Assembly (NCBI GenBank): GCA_045562575.1
Contig: JBJKVQ010000020.1
Coordinates: forward strand, 1 to 64,000
Direction of reading: 5' to 3'
DNA length: 64,000 nt
Source of the DNA: UBA6952 sp045562575
GTDB taxonomy: Bacteria; Chloroflexota; Dehalococcoidia; Lucifugimonadales; UBA6952
Under the pieces are notes generated by a model, which was given only the letters and a program-made list of their open reading frames with translations, was not told where the DNA came from and did no database searches. This document shows, in pieces, positions 16,564 through 26,552 of this stretch. A program made the translations under genes and the position numbers. Position 1 is the first letter of the stretch; each line of letters opens with the position of its first letter.

Positions 16564-18366
16564 TTAATCTTCCTTAGATATTATCAAGTGCAACTCTTCC
16601 AGTTGCTCTTGAGGAATTAGTGAAGGAGTACCAAATAATGGATCACTACCACTTTGAGTTTTTGGAAATGCTATTACATCTCTAATTGATTCAGCATTGT
16701 CTGTTAATAGCGTAATTAAACGATCTATTCCAGGAGCAATTCCTCCATGAGGTGGAGCACCATATTCAAGAGCTTCTAATAATTGGCCAAATCTTTCAAT
16801 TTTACTTTCATCGTCATAACCCAAAAAGTCTAATATGTTTTCAAGTTTTTCCCGAGAATGTATCCTTATACTACCGCTAGCTAATTCCATTCCGTTACAT
16901 ACTAAGTCATAATGACGTGCTCTCATATCACCTGGTGAGGAGCCTAGCAAATCCCAATCTTTCTCAATTGGAGATGTAAATAAATGATGAGAAGGTTGCC
17001 AATTATTCATATCATCATCCCATTCAAAAACTGGAAAATTAGTAATAAAAGCAAAAGCCATCTCTGACTTATTGAAGAGTTCTTCTCTTTCTGCTATTTC
17101 ATTTCTTAATTGAGACATACAAGTATTAACCACTTTACTAGAATCAGCCATTATTAATATAAGGCTGCCAGGTGTAGCATTAGTAAAAGCAATTATAGAT
17201 TTGATTTCCTCTAAAGTTAATATTTTTGAAACTGATGATCGTATCTCTTCTACAGTTATATTATCAATAGAATCAAGGTCATCTGAAATTCCTATGTACA
17301 TTAGCCCCTTACCACCACGTGTTTTAACAAATGCAACAAGATCATCCAATTGCCTTCGAGAGTATTTATTCAAATCGGGTACCATTAATGCTTTGGCTAT
17401 ACCACCTTCATTAATAGGGTTAGTGAGTACATGCGCAGAACAGGTTTTCGCAATTTCTGTAAGATTAATTAACTCTAATCCAAATCGTAAATCAGGTTTG
17501 TCTGTTCCATATTTATCCATAACATCGTCATAACTTAATTTTGGAAATGATCCAACAATAGTTCTATTATCGACCACATTTTCAATGATTTCAGTGTAGA
17601 GATCTTCAATTAAAGTCATAACATCATCTTCATCAACAAAACTCATCTCAATATCTAACTGTGTATGTTCTAATTGTCGATCTCCTCGCAAATCTTCATC
17701 TCTGAAGCATCTTGCTATTTGAAAATACTTTTCAAAACCAGAAACCATAAGTAATTGTTTTAATTGTTGAGGAGATTGTGGAAGAGCATAAAAAGTACCT
17801 GGATTCATTCGACTGGGAACAACAAAGTCTCTTGCGCCCTCAGGAGTACTCTTGATTAAAATAGGTGTTTCAATCTCCATAAATCCTTTTTGACTTAAAA
17901 ATTCTCTTATGTACTTAACGACATTATGACGAAGAATTATATTTTGATGCATAGCAGATTTTCTTAAATCAAGATAACGATAACGAAGTCGAATCTGCTC
18001 ATCAGTATTATCACTATCATCGGAAATTTCAAATGGAGGTGTCTTTGACTCATTTAAAACATCTAACTCTGAACAATGTACTTCACACATACCACTAGGA
18101 ATTCTTGTGTTCTCGGTACCAGCGGGTCTAGGTAATACTTTCCCTTTGACAGATACAACCCATTCAGGACGTAAACTTTGTGCATCTACATAACTTTTCT
18201 CTGATATTCCTTGATCAAAAACTACTTGAACAATACCTGAGTTATCACGTAAATCTATAAATACTAATCCTCCATGATCACGTCTTTTATGAACCCATCC
18301 AGCAAGATTAATTGTTTCCCCTTCTTTATCTAATACGACATCACTACAATTAGTATCTTTAATCAC
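16564..18366 (-). CDS. aspS: Aspartyl-tRNA synthetase (bacterial type)
   Basis: This class II synthetase has about 600 residues, with an N-terminal OB anticodon-binding domain (LAGWVHKRRDHGG). The catalytic core includes PEGARDFVVPSR, the motif 2 region FRDEDLRGDRQ and motif 3 GIAPGIDRLI. The bacterial GAD insert lies between. The start is GTG at 18366, five bases after GGAGAG. A TTG at 18378 is in frame but coincides with that ribosome site. No gatCAB genes are in the window to tell whether it is non-discriminating. Transcription probably starts at the minus-strand promoter at 18412-18441. Confidence 0.96.
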   Translation of the reverse strand: MIKDTNCSDVVLDKEGETINLAGWVHKRRDHGGLVFIDLRDNSGIVQVVFDQGISEKSYVDAQSLRPEWVVSVKGKVLPRPAGTENTRIPSGMCEVHCSELDVLNESKTPPFEISDDSDNTDEQIRLRYRYLDLRKSAMHQNIILRHNVVKYIREFLSQKGFMEIETPILIKSTPEGARDFVVPSRMNPGTFYALPQSPQQLKQLLMVSGFEKYFQIARCFRDEDLRGDRQLEHTQLDIEMSFVDEDDVMTLIEDLYTEIIENVVDNRTIVGSFPKLSYDDVMDKYGTDKPDLRFGLELINLTEIAKTCSAHVLTNPINEGGIAKALMVPDLNKYSRRQLDDLVAFVKTRGGKGLMYIGISDDLDSIDNITVEEIRSSVSKILTLEEIKSIIAFTNATPGSLILIMADSSKVVNTCMSQLRNEIAEREELFNKSEMAFAFITNFPVFEWDDDMNNWQPSHHLFTSPIEKDWDLLGSSPGDMRARHYDLVCNGMELASGSIRIHSREKLENILDFLGYDDESKIERFGQLLEALEYGAPPHGGIAPGIDRLITLLTDNAESIRDVIAFPKTQSGSDPLFGTPSLIPQEQLEELHLIISKED

Positions 18367-18411
18367 GATACTCTCCAATAATCTATTATTTTAAATTAAA
18401 CAGTACATGAA

Positions 18412-18441
18412 ATTATAATTGAAATTACAACGTAGTTCCAA
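18412..18441 (-). promoter_or_regulatory. Promoter for aspS
   Basis: The minus strand has TTGGAA (18436-18441), an 18-base spacer and TATAAT (18412-18417). This lies about 45 bases before the aspS start. Confidence 0.45.
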
Positions 18442-18489
18442 TTATTTTCAATTTTAATCTATGATCCGAAACATTCAATAGACACTATA

Positions 18490-18519
18490 TTGCGATCATT
18501 AATAAAAAATGCATATAAT
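18490..18519 (+). promoter_or_regulatory. Promoter for the IlvD-type dehydratase
   Basis: TTGCGA (18490-18495), an 18-base spacer and TATAAT (18514-18519). The expected transcript starts about 30 bases before the ATG at 18555. Confidence 0.5.
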
Positions 18520-18554
18520 TACCGAACTAGAAATGATAAATGAGAAGGTGTTTT

Positions 18555-20399
18555 ATGAGTAATAAAAAAGTATTGATTGATAATAACCCAGGTAGAAATG
18601 CTCAAACTTACGGCATAGCAAGAGAACTCGGTACCGAAGTAGAATTAATCCACGAACCATCTGTAGGAGTAGTTGGAAATAAAGGCGACTCTCAGTGTTA
18701 TTTAGGTGTGCAGCAAAAAGTTGAAAAGATTCACAAAACCCTCCTTCAAAAAATTGGACTTGATAACGACGAAATTAAAATGCGATTAGTACAACCTGAA
18801 TATACTATTGCAACGTCAGACGGCATGCGAAACGGTACAAGAGAAATGAGATATTCACTCATTGGTAGAGAAGTTACTCATGATTCTATATGTGAACACT
18901 TGAGTGCTACGGGATTAGAAGGAATTATTGCCGTAGTTGCTTGTGACAAACCACCTGTCGGGACCCTGGCAGGAATTTTAGAACATAACAGACCATCTAT
19001 AATGATGTCTGATGGAACCATACGTCCTGGAATAGATTCAAAAACTAATGAAAAAATCGATATTATTTCTGGGTTCCAAGTAGCAGGAGACGAGAACGAA
19101 GAATTCAAAAAACGAATTGCATCTGAAGCTTGTCCAGGATACGGAAGTTGTGGTGGAATGTTTACCTATAATACTATGCAAACTTTTCTCGGGGTAGTCG
19201 GTATGGAACCTTTACATATGGTTTCTCCTGCTTCCCAAGATCCAAGAAGAATGAAAGAATTCCCAGACGAACTTGTTGGTTATTTACGCAATTTAATTGC
19301 TAATCAAATTACACCACGTGACATTGTCACTAGAGACTCAATTAGAAATGCAATGATTGTGGCTATGTCTGTAGGTGGATCAACAAATGTTTTATTACAT
19401 GCACCAGAAATTGCGAGAGCAGCAGGATATACTAACTTTTTTGAACAAATCATGTCTGAAGAAGAATTTAATACACTTTCGCAATATGTTGTTCCTGTTC
19501 TTATTGATGCGAGACCTTTTGGACAATATTCGATGGTGGACATAGACGAAATGGGTGGTGTGCAAGTAATTGTAAAAGAATTACTCGATGTTGGGCTACT
19601 AAATGGAGATACTTTAACCTGTACAGGTGAAACACTTGCAGAACAAGTTGCAAGATTGAATCCCCCTGCTCCAGACGGGAAGGTTATATATCCAGTAGAA
19701 ACTCCATATAAAGAAACTGGAGGTTTAAGAATTCTTGGTGGAAACGTTTCAACTGATTTTACTGCAATTTTGAAACTTGCAGGTGTTGAAGGCGGACTAG
19801 AAAACAATATATTCAATGGTAAAGCTAGAGTATTTGATGGTGAAAGACAATTATTAGACGCTCTAGAAAATAGCCCTGAAATATTTGAAGATCGTGATAT
19901 GGTAATTGTCAGATATGAAGGTCCAAGCGGTGCTCCAGGCATGCCTGAAATGTTAGATTCAACCTCACGAATTACGACTTTATGTAGGCAAAAAGAGATA
20001 GTTGTTGCCTTAATGACTGATGCAAGGTTTTCTGGTGGGTCTGTTGGTCTCGTTATAGGTCATGTTGGACCAGAAGCAGCGCTAGGAGGACCAATAGCAC
20101 TCATAAAAGATGGAGATAATATTGTTGTAGATCTTAATAATAATCAAATCAACTGTTTGGAATTATCTGATCCAAAAATTATGCAACAACGAAAAGATGC
20201 TTGGGAAAAAATCGTAGAATCTAATGGTGGAACTCATCCATCTATTGGAGACGCTAATACTAGACTACTAAACCGTATGAGGTTTTCATCTGTTTCAGCA
20301 AAATACGGGGCTGGTATGCATCCAAATAGAGAACTTTGGGTCAGTGAACCAAGATCACCTGAAAAGTCTACATTTACTCCTCGTAACAAATACCGCTAA
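18555..20399 (+). CDS. ilvD: IlvD/Edd family dehydratase (probable dihydroxy-acid dehydratase)
   Basis: This 614-residue Fe-S hydro-lyase would convert dihydroxy-isovalerate or dihydroxy-methylvalerate to the 2-keto acids of valine and isoleucine synthesis. Candidate cluster cysteines are Cys48 (SQCYLG), the Cys of CDKPPVGT and those of CPGYGSCGGM. SVGGSTN and DARFSGGS are family signatures. It differs from classical IlvD around the second cysteine (CDKPPVGTLAG rather than CDKIxPG), so a sugar-acid dehydratase is possible. The ATG at 18555 follows GAGAAGGTG; an in-frame start at 18540 has no ribosome site. Its stop overlaps the next start by one base. Confidence 0.8.
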   Translation: MSNKKVLIDNNPGRNAQTYGIARELGTEVELIHEPSVGVVGNKGDSQCYLGVQQKVEKIHKTLLQKIGLDNDEIKMRLVQPEYTIATSDGMRNGTREMRYSLIGREVTHDSICEHLSATGLEGIIAVVACDKPPVGTLAGILEHNRPSIMMSDGTIRPGIDSKTNEKIDIISGFQVAGDENEEFKKRIASEACPGYGSCGGMFTYNTMQTFLGVVGMEPLHMVSPASQDPRRMKEFPDELVGYLRNLIANQITPRDIVTRDSIRNAMIVAMSVGGSTNVLLHAPEIARAAGYTNFFEQIMSEEEFNTLSQYVVPVLIDARPFGQYSMVDIDEMGGVQVIVKELLDVGLLNGDTLTCTGETLAEQVARLNPPAPDGKVIYPVETPYKETGGLRILGGNVSTDFTAILKLAGVEGGLENNIFNGKARVFDGERQLLDALENSPEIFEDRDMVIVRYEGPSGAPGMPEMLDSTSRITTLCRQKEIVVALMTDARFSGGSVGLVIGHVGPEAALGGPIALIKDGDNIVVDLNNNQINCLELSDPKIMQQRKDAWEKIVESNGGTHPSIGDANTRLLNRMRFSSVSAKYGAGMHPNRELWVSEPRSPEKSTFTPRNKYR

Positions 20400-21580
20400 T
20401 GGAGAAAAATAACAATATTAATAGAATAACGAATCTCGACTTTATACGGGGAGTTGCTGTATTAGGTATTCTGATCATGAATACAATAACATTTGTACTA
20501 CCTAAATCTGCTTATTATAACCCTTCCTCTGCAGGAACAGATAATATTCTTGATTGGATTTTTGTTACTCTAAGCCAAATATTTATTGCTGAAAAAATGA
20601 TGGGGTTATTTTCCCTGCTATTTGGTGCAAGTATAGTATTATTTATAGAATCTCTAAAACGTCGTAATAGTAGTCATCCTCATATACTCAGTATTTGGAG
20701 GAATCTCATTTTATTAATAGTTGGTTCTATACACGCATTTATCTGGTTTGGTGATGTTTTAATACTCTACGCAATTTGTGCTCCAATTATTATTTTATTA
20801 TATCGAATGAATAGATATTTCAATTTAATACTTGGGGTGTTCTTTATTAACCTTCCAGTAATATTTGCAATTATATTTCAACCAATTTTTGATGCCCAAG
20901 GTAACTTAATTATGACTGGCTGGGTAAAAGATTTTGTCTTATCATCTCAATCTGAAGCTTCCAAAATTGGATTAGGTGAATTTTGGTTTGCCGATAAGAC
21001 AATGACTGGGGAATTATTTGGTAGTTATATTTTGATCGATGCTTTTGGAAGAGCTTTAGGAATGATGTTAATAGGAGTTTTCCTATATCGTTCAAATATT
21101 CTTCAAGGAAGCTATAGCAACTCTTTTTATAAAAAAATGGCAATTGCTGGATTTACAATTGGTATTCCATTAGCAACGTATTCACTGATCTGGGGAATTA
21201 CAAAAGATTATAGCCCAAGTATTGCTCTTATTCACTCTAATCCTCATAGAATTGCCAATTTACCTTTAGTACTTGGGTACGTGGGACTTCTCACAATATT
21301 AAATACAAAATTGCCTCTTCAATTCCTTACGAGAATTAGGTCAGTTGGGAAAATGGCACTTACAAATTATTTAACCCAAACCTTAATAAGTACAGTAATT
21401 TTTACAATCATATTCTCTAATTTAATTCTAAGTCGATCAGAGTTAATACTTTATGTAATAGTAATTTGGACACTTCAAATTTACTGGTCAAAATACTGGT
21501 TAGACCATTTTCAATATGGTCCATTTGAATGGATTTGGAGAAAATTAACATACATAAATGCTAAGGAAAAAAATACTTAA
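20399..21580 (+). CDS. DUF418 family membrane protein
   Basis: This 393-residue polytopic membrane protein has about nine hydrophobic helices. It opens with RITNLDFIRGVAVLGILIMN, typical of DUF418/YeiB-like proteins. The C-terminus has the DUF418 end motif FQYGPFEWIWR. Function in the family is unknown; an acyltransferase-like or transport role is sometimes guessed. It starts in TAATG overlap with the dehydratase stop and is therefore co-translated. Its own stop shares TTAA with the convergent binding protein gene. Confidence 0.85.
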   Translation: MEKNNNINRITNLDFIRGVAVLGILIMNTITFVLPKSAYYNPSSAGTDNILDWIFVTLSQIFIAEKMMGLFSLLFGASIVLFIESLKRRNSSHPHILSIWRNLILLIVGSIHAFIWFGDVLILYAICAPIIILLYRMNRYFNLILGVFFINLPVIFAIIFQPIFDAQGNLIMTGWVKDFVLSSQSEASKIGLGEFWFADKTMTGELFGSYILIDAFGRALGMMLIGVFLYRSNILQGSYSNSFYKKMAIAGFTIGIPLATYSLIWGITKDYSPSIALIHSNPHRIANLPLVLGYVGLLTILNTKLPLQFLTRIRSVGKMALTNYLTQTLISTVIFTIIFSNLILSRSELILYVIVIWTLQIYWSKYWLDHFQYGPFEWIWRKLTYINAKEKNT

Positions 21581-23307
21581 TTACTGACCACTAATTCTGA
21601 CCAGTGCCAGGACTCTGAATTACGTATATTAATTACACCAGGGTTATAATTTTGTATTTTATTACTAATTAATATTCCTACATGATCTGTTATTGGTTCG
21701 AAAAGCAAAGCTTGCTCGAGAACATATTTTTGAATATCGATTATATGTTTTTCTCTTTCAATATTTGGTGTATTTTGTAACTCAATAAGTTGATCCAAAT
21801 AATCTATTTGATGATTACTAATAGAATATTCACCGTTACTGTGTAACATTCCATATAAAAAGGTATTTGGAATATCAATCGGTATCTTAGGACCGAGGGA
21901 TATATCATAATTTTTTTCAATCCAAACTTTCTGATAATATTCTTTGGGATTTAATACTTGGTATCGAATTTGGAAACCAGCTTCGGTGAGAATTTTGAGA
22001 TATTTATCACCCAAATTTATATACTGATCACCATAGTCTCCAACATAAAAATCAATAGTATCATCTAGTCTCTCAAGATTTGCAGAATTTGTTTGATCAT
22101 AATTCAAAGATTGAGTCAGTTCTGGAAGGTTAGTATAGGTTGTTTCTGATTTAGTAGAAAGTTCCCAACCACTAGAAGCTATAGGCAATCCAATACTTAA
22201 TGAATCATAGGAATTTAAATCTAAATGCGAAAATATATATCTTCGGAAATAAACATCATCTAAGGGGTAAACTGAAGAATTTAATGCAAACAAAACACCT
22301 TTACTATAATTAGGTATAATATCTATACAAGGCATACTTTTATAATTACAACGAGAAAAATAATTTTCAATTTTATCATCAATCATAGATGTATTTATTT
22401 CCAGATCTTTTATACCTAGCAATCGTTTCATTGACCAATAATCAACTATTGATACATTTACTTTTTCAGAAAGAACTAACGCTATTCTAGTATTCTCATT
22501 ACTAACAGGAGTAATAAAAAATTCTTGTGCTTTAGGGAAACCTTGTCTAAAATAATTTGGGTTTGCAATAAATTCGAACCTATCAACAGATTCCTCATTA
22601 TATATCCACGGACCAGTTCCTATTGTAGGACCAAAACGCAAACCATCTTTAAGACTCTGTAATTCATACGGAATTATTTTTATATTCCCATGAGCCAATC
22701 GCATCAGTAAGTCTGCATCAGGATACTTTAGCAAAATTCGAACTTTTGATTCTTCGATTTCTTCTACCATGTCCAGTGAATTTAATATACTAGAACTTGA
22801 CCAGTCATTATTTTTTATTCTATTTAGACTCTCGGCTACATCTCGAGCATTCAATTGACGACCGGAAGTAGGCATTTTATCGTGCCAAAATACATCTTCT
22901 CGCATAGTAATAAGATATTCTATATCACTAACCTGAGTCCATTCTAAGCAAATGTCACAAATAATTTCAGAGTCATCAAAGCGCAGTAGTCGATTATAAG
23001 AAATCCCTGGTCCCATGGATAGTAATGAATCTGAATTAGATTCGTGAACATCAAAATGCTGTGGATGTTTTGTCGAGGCAAAGCTAAGAGTTCCTTGTGG
23101 GATATGAGTAATAACATTATTAGTTTTAACTCGTTCAATTTCTTTTTCTAAAGCCAATGTTGGTGTAGGTATGATAACTGGGATTGAAACCAAAGGAGTT
23201 GTAGTAGGAGTTCCAATTAATAACTCATTACTTTCCGTACTGCACCCAACTAATCCAATAGTACTTACAATAATTGATAATTTAATTAATAATTTTATCT
23301 TAAACAT
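21577..23307 (-). CDS. ABC transporter substrate-binding lipoprotein (family 5)
   Basis: This 576-residue extracytoplasmic solute-binding protein is of the peptide/nickel/oligosaccharide (SBP_bac_5) type. The signal peptide ends in lipobox LVGC (Cys22), followed by a Thr/Pro-rich linker. The body has typical family 5 features: a LSMGPGISYNRLLRFDD segment, DVFWHDKMPTSGRQLNARDV and GTGPWIYNE. No permease or ATPase genes are adjacent, so it is an orphan here. It has an extended -10-like sequence upstream (23339-23347). Confidence 0.85.
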   Translation of the reverse strand: MFKIKLLIKLSIIVSTIGLVGCSTESNELLIGTPTTTPLVSIPVIIPTPTLALEKEIERVKTNNVITHIPQGTLSFASTKHPQHFDVHESNSDSLLSMGPGISYNRLLRFDDSEIICDICLEWTQVSDIEYLITMREDVFWHDKMPTSGRQLNARDVAESLNRIKNNDWSSSSILNSLDMVEEIEESKVRILLKYPDADLLMRLAHGNIKIIPYELQSLKDGLRFGPTIGTGPWIYNEESVDRFEFIANPNYFRQGFPKAQEFFITPVSNENTRIALVLSEKVNVSIVDYWSMKRLLGIKDLEINTSMIDDKIENYFSRCNYKSMPCIDIIPNYSKGVLFALNSSVYPLDDVYFRRYIFSHLDLNSYDSLSIGLPIASSGWELSTKSETTYTNLPELTQSLNYDQTNSANLERLDDTIDFYVGDYGDQYINLGDKYLKILTEAGFQIRYQVLNPKEYYQKVWIEKNYDISLGPKIPIDIPNTFLYGMLHSNGEYSISNHQIDYLDQLIELQNTPNIEREKHIIDIQKYVLEQALLFEPITDHVGILISNKIQNYNPGVINIRNSESWHWSELVVSN

Positions 23308-23338
23308 AATTATATATTTCTCTGAAAACGTTTGTTTA

Positions 23339-23347
23339 ATAATACCA
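23339..23347 (-). promoter_or_regulatory. Possible extended -10 for the binding lipoprotein
   Basis: The minus strand reads TGGTATTAT about 32 bases before the start codon at 23307. No good -35 is seen. Confidence 0.3.
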
Positions 23348-23351
23348 AAAA

Positions 23352-23380
23352 TTGTCTTAAATGATTATCAATATTAATAT
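23352..23380 (+). promoter_or_regulatory. Promoter for tatD-like gene
   Basis: TTGTCT (23352-23357), a 17-base spacer and TAATAT (23375-23380). A CGGAG ribosome site and ATG 23404 follow. Confidence 0.45.
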
Positions 23381-23403
23381 AGGGTGATTATCGGAGTTTA
23401 TTT

Positions 23404-24201
23404 ATGTTAATTGATTGTCATACACATCTAGCAAATTATAATGAAGAAGAAATATCTGAAATAATATTAAGAGCTCAGAATTCAGATATTTCATATATAT
23501 TTACAGCTGGAACTGATGTAAGAAATTCAGAAAAAACAATCAATATAGCTAATAACAATAATGAAATCTATTGTGGTGTAGGAATTCATCCTAGTAGGGT
23601 TACAGCGAATATACAAGAAAATGACTTATATGAATTAGAACAATTAGCTCAGTCCAGTAACAAAGTTATAATGATGAGTGAAAACGGTATGGACTACATG
23701 ACTAATTCGCCAGATATAAAAATCCAAGAGAAAGTTTTTATAGCCCAAATTACCATAGCAAAAAAATTAAAATTACCTATCATTTGGCATTCACAAATTC
23801 CCGAAATTAACTCTTTTGGTAATCATAAGATTACCTTAGATATCCTTAATAAAGAACAAGGATATACAGTTGGTGGAATAATGCATTATTTTCAAGCAGA
23901 TTATACAACTGCAAAAAAGGCTATAGAAAGTGGTTTTTTGATTTCCTTTGCAAAACCATTATTAAGACAAAGACACCAAAAAGAAATTATTGAAAAGATT
24001 CCCCTAGAACATATGGTTATAGAAACAGATTCATCACCACAACCATGGAAAGAAAATCGTTCTTTATGGACAGAACCAAAAGATACATTATTAATTGCAA
24101 AAAAAATTGCAGAAATCAAAAATATATCTCTCGATACTGTAATAAATGCAACAACTTCTAATTTAAATCAATTATTTAATAATAGATTTATCGAATACTA
24201 A
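23404..24201 (+). CDS. TatD family metal-dependent hydrolase
   Basis: This 265-residue TIM-barrel hydrolase is related to TatD DNases. The metal ligands are visible: HTH in IDCHTHLA, Glu in MMSENGMDY, His in IIWHSQ, His in IMHYFQ and Asp in IETDSSP. Relatives act as 3'-5' exonucleases or D-aminoacyl hydrolases. It stands alone between divergent and convergent neighbours, and its stop abuts the convergent membrane gene exactly. Confidence 0.88.
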   Translation: MLIDCHTHLANYNEEEISEIILRAQNSDISYIFTAGTDVRNSEKTINIANNNNEIYCGVGIHPSRVTANIQENDLYELEQLAQSSNKVIMMSENGMDYMTNSPDIKIQEKVFIAQITIAKKLKLPIIWHSQIPEINSFGNHKITLDILNKEQGYTVGGIMHYFQADYTTAKKAIESGFLISFAKPLLRQRHQKEIIEKIPLEHMVIETDSSPQPWKENRSLWTEPKDTLLIAKKIAEIKNISLDTVINATTSNLNQLFNNRFIEY

Positions 24202-24723
24202 TTAATAAATTGGTGCAATTATATAGTATCTAATAACATACCCAAATGTGATCAAAATTGACGCGATGCCAAATGAAGACATAAAAGATCCACCAACTAA
24301 AACTTTAAAACACATCATCAGGGTCAACAATACCCAAATTAAAGACATTACTAATATGAGAAAAACTGAAAATGAAAGACCAACCAATGCAAATGTTAAA
24401 GTCAAAAGCCAAGGAGTATGACAAAAACCAATAATAGATAATGATGGTATAAATTGAATCTGGTTTCTATATAAAAAATTACTTATTAAATAGTATCCAC
24501 TGGTTATAAAAAACCATTGAATGAAGATTGATACTGTTACTGGAATAATCACCGAGTATGAGTGCATTTCTCCAATAATCCTACCTAATGACTCTCCTAA
24601 TGAAATGAATATAATAATTAAAAGTGATTGTTTAATAGAATTTGGATCATCAATTATTTCACGAAATGTCATTGGGCGTAACTGAATCACCTTAAATATT
24701 CGACCTAGTAAACCTTCAAACAA
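24202..24723 (-). CDS. Yip1-like integral membrane protein
   Basis: This 173-residue protein has a short soluble N-terminus (FKVIQLRPMTFREIIDDPNS) followed by about five hydrophobic helices. The layout and the opening resemble bacterial Yip1-domain proteins, whose role is unknown. It follows the EVE-domain gene on the same strand by 8 bases. Confidence is moderate for the family and low for any function. Confidence 0.6.
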   Translation of the reverse strand: MFEGLLGRIFKVIQLRPMTFREIIDDPNSIKQSLLIIIFISLGESLGRIIGEMHSYSVIIPVTVSIFIQWFFITSGYYLISNFLYRNQIQFIPSLSIIGFCHTPWLLTLTFALVGLSFSVFLILVMSLIWVLLTLMMCFKVLVGGSFMSSFGIASILITFGYVIRYYIIAPIY

Positions 24724-24731
24724 TGTTTACC

Positions 24732-25208
24732 TCAATTATTCTTGTATATTTTATTAGAACGCTTATCAATCAATCTATGCATTTCGTCTTCTATTAGGCT
24801 AAAGTCATTTTTAGGTATAAGATGCAAGTCTCCTAAAAATGCTAAATGCCAGTCTTCAGGATGCCAATTTTTTATAAATTGCATTCTAGGAGCAAGTATT
24901 TTTGCATCAATAAATTCTTCGTCTTTTAATATACATTTGGGTTCCATATTTACTCTAAGAGAAAAGTCTTCTTTTTCATGGATATATGTCCATTTTATGG
25001 AATGATCTTCAAAATATTCCGAAGTAATATTTAAAGTTGTAGTAAATGAAGATAGCTGTTGAACATAAATTAAAAGTCTATCACCTACCAACATTCTTTT
25101 AATTTTTTTATGGTGTGGAACTCGAAAACCTTGAACAGAGTATCCAAGGTTTTTGGTTACTACAAAATTTTCTTCTGACATAGAAAGCATCCAATAGTTT
25201 CTTGGCAT
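24732..25208 (-). CDS. EVE domain-containing protein
   Basis: This 158-residue protein opens with NYWMLSMSEENF and contains GDRLLIYVQ, KKIKRMLVGD and a terminal helix typical of EVE domains. These are PUA-like folds that bind modified bases in RNA or DNA. Bacterial EVE proteins are often near restriction or RNA-modification genes. Here the neighbours are queG and a Yip1-like protein, with no restriction gene. It is likely an RNA- or nucleotide-binding protein. Confidence 0.82.
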   Translation of the reverse strand: MPRNYWMLSMSEENFVVTKNLGYSVQGFRVPHHKKIKRMLVGDRLLIYVQQLSSFTTTLNITSEYFEDHSIKWTYIHEKEDFSLRVNMEPKCILKDEEFIDAKILAPRMQFIKNWHPEDWHLAFLGDLHLIPKNDFSLIEDEMHRLIDKRSNKIYKNN

Positions 25209-25289
25209 TTTTCTTCCTTTTATTTATACACAAATGAACTAATTACTATTAGATATAATAATTAATATCTATTGTATACGCAAATAATT

Positions 25290-26417
25290 CTATTTTAACG
25301 ATAACGCTTGATTAATTTCATCTATCACAAATTGATTTTCTTCATATTCAAGACACAACTTCAAAGCATTTTGACATTCCATCGTATTAATTTCGCCTAA
25401 TGCCCAAGCTGAATGACCTCGTACTAATTCTGACTCATTATTTTTAAGTGTCTTAATTAATGCAGATATTCCTTCTTTTTGTTTACTATTACCTAAAGCC
25501 ACACAAGCATTTCGTTGTAAACCACGTAATTTAGCTCGTTTAATTGGTGATCTGCTGAAACGAATAGAAAATTGTTCTTGTGACATATATAAAATTTCTA
25601 CTAGATCTAAATAACTAGTAGTCTTTTCAGTAAACATCATGTTTTGTGGCATATCGGATTTATCATTAACAGGACAAATATCTTGGCAAATATCGCAACC
25701 AAATATCCAATCACCCATTAATGGCCTTAATTCATAAGGAATAGCCCCTTTGTTTTCTATTGTCAGAAAAGAAATACATTTATTAGCATCTAGTTGATAT
25801 GGTGATACTATTGCATTTGTTGGACATCCAATGATACATAATTCGCATTTTCCACAATTTTTCTTCACTGCTTTATCCGGGGTAAGTTCCAAATCTGTAA
25901 CTAATGCGCCGAGAAAAATCCATGAGCCATAAATTGGATTAATAATATTAGTATGCTTACCAAACCAACCTAATCCAGCTTTCTCAGCAAATCCTTTCTC
26001 TAACAACGAACCATCGTCTACAAATATTCGTCCATCCATTTCAATAGCTAATTCTTCTTGAAGAATTGCTTTGTATTCTTTCAACATTTTCTTGATAATT
26101 AAATGATAATCCTCCCATTGTGCATACATGGCAATTTTCCCATTTGTATCTGTGGATCTATAAGTTTCAGAATTGTTTTTTTTATAATTAACTCCAACAA
26201 CTATCACAGATTTAGGATTAACCAGTAATTGATCAGGAGAACCTCCTTTTATAAGACGTTCTTTATTTAACCAAGGCATTCCATTAAGGTAATTTAATTC
26301 ATAAGTCGCCAAAGAATTTTCAATATGATCTTTTAATACACTGGCTTCTGTTATACCAACTAAATCAAAACCTATAGATTTAGCAAGTTCAACAACTATT
26401 TGTTCACGTGTTTTCAT
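25290..26417 (-). CDS. queG: Epoxyqueuosine reductase
   Basis: This 375-residue cobalamin-dependent iron-sulfur enzyme performs the last step of queuosine synthesis in tRNA. The N-terminal region has DLVGITEA, and the conserved Asp region is DDGSLLEKGFAEKAGLGW. Two 4Fe-4S motifs follow (CGKCELCIIGCP and CDICQDICP). The C-terminal part looks like HEAT repeats (ALGNSKQKEG, WALGEIN). An extended -10 promoter lies at 26451-26459. The other queuosine genes are not in the window. Confidence 0.94.
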   Translation of the reverse strand: MKTREQIVVELAKSIGFDLVGITEASVLKDHIENSLATYELNYLNGMPWLNKERLIKGGSPDQLLVNPKSVIVVGVNYKKNNSETYRSTDTNGKIAMYAQWEDYHLIIKKMLKEYKAILQEELAIEMDGRIFVDDGSLLEKGFAEKAGLGWFGKHTNIINPIYGSWIFLGALVTDLELTPDKAVKKNCGKCELCIIGCPTNAIVSPYQLDANKCISFLTIENKGAIPYELRPLMGDWIFGCDICQDICPVNDKSDMPQNMMFTEKTTSYLDLVEILYMSQEQFSIRFSRSPIKRAKLRGLQRNACVALGNSKQKEGISALIKTLKNNESELVRGHSAWALGEINTMECQNALKLCLEYEENQFVIDEINQALSLK

Positions 26418-26450
26418 AAAGTTATATAAAATAATAATTAAATTTGTCTA

Positions 26451-26459
26451 ATTATACCA
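26451..26459 (-). promoter_or_regulatory. Extended -10 promoter for queG
   Basis: The minus strand reads TGGTATAAT about 35 bases before the queG start. Confidence 0.42.
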
Positions 26460-26468
26460 ACAGCTCGC

Positions 26469-26497
26469 TTGACTGAACATAAAACCCAATTTATATT
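26469..26497 (+). promoter_or_regulatory. Promoter for the cysteine-free desulforedoxin-like gene
   Basis: TTGACT (26469-26474), a 17-base spacer and TATATT (26492-26497). It is placed about 50 bases before ATG 26553, with GGCAGG between. Confidence 0.5.
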
Positions 26498-26552
26498 AAT
26501 ACAATTCCTAATATTTTTCGAAAATAATTATGTAAAGGCAGGTTTTATACTT

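Noticed and set aside
19304..19942. 212-residue open frame antisense to the IlvD-type gene
   Set aside because: It has no ribosome site and a Ser/Pro/Thr-rich composition typical of antisense frames in AT-rich genes. The sense gene has strong motifs.
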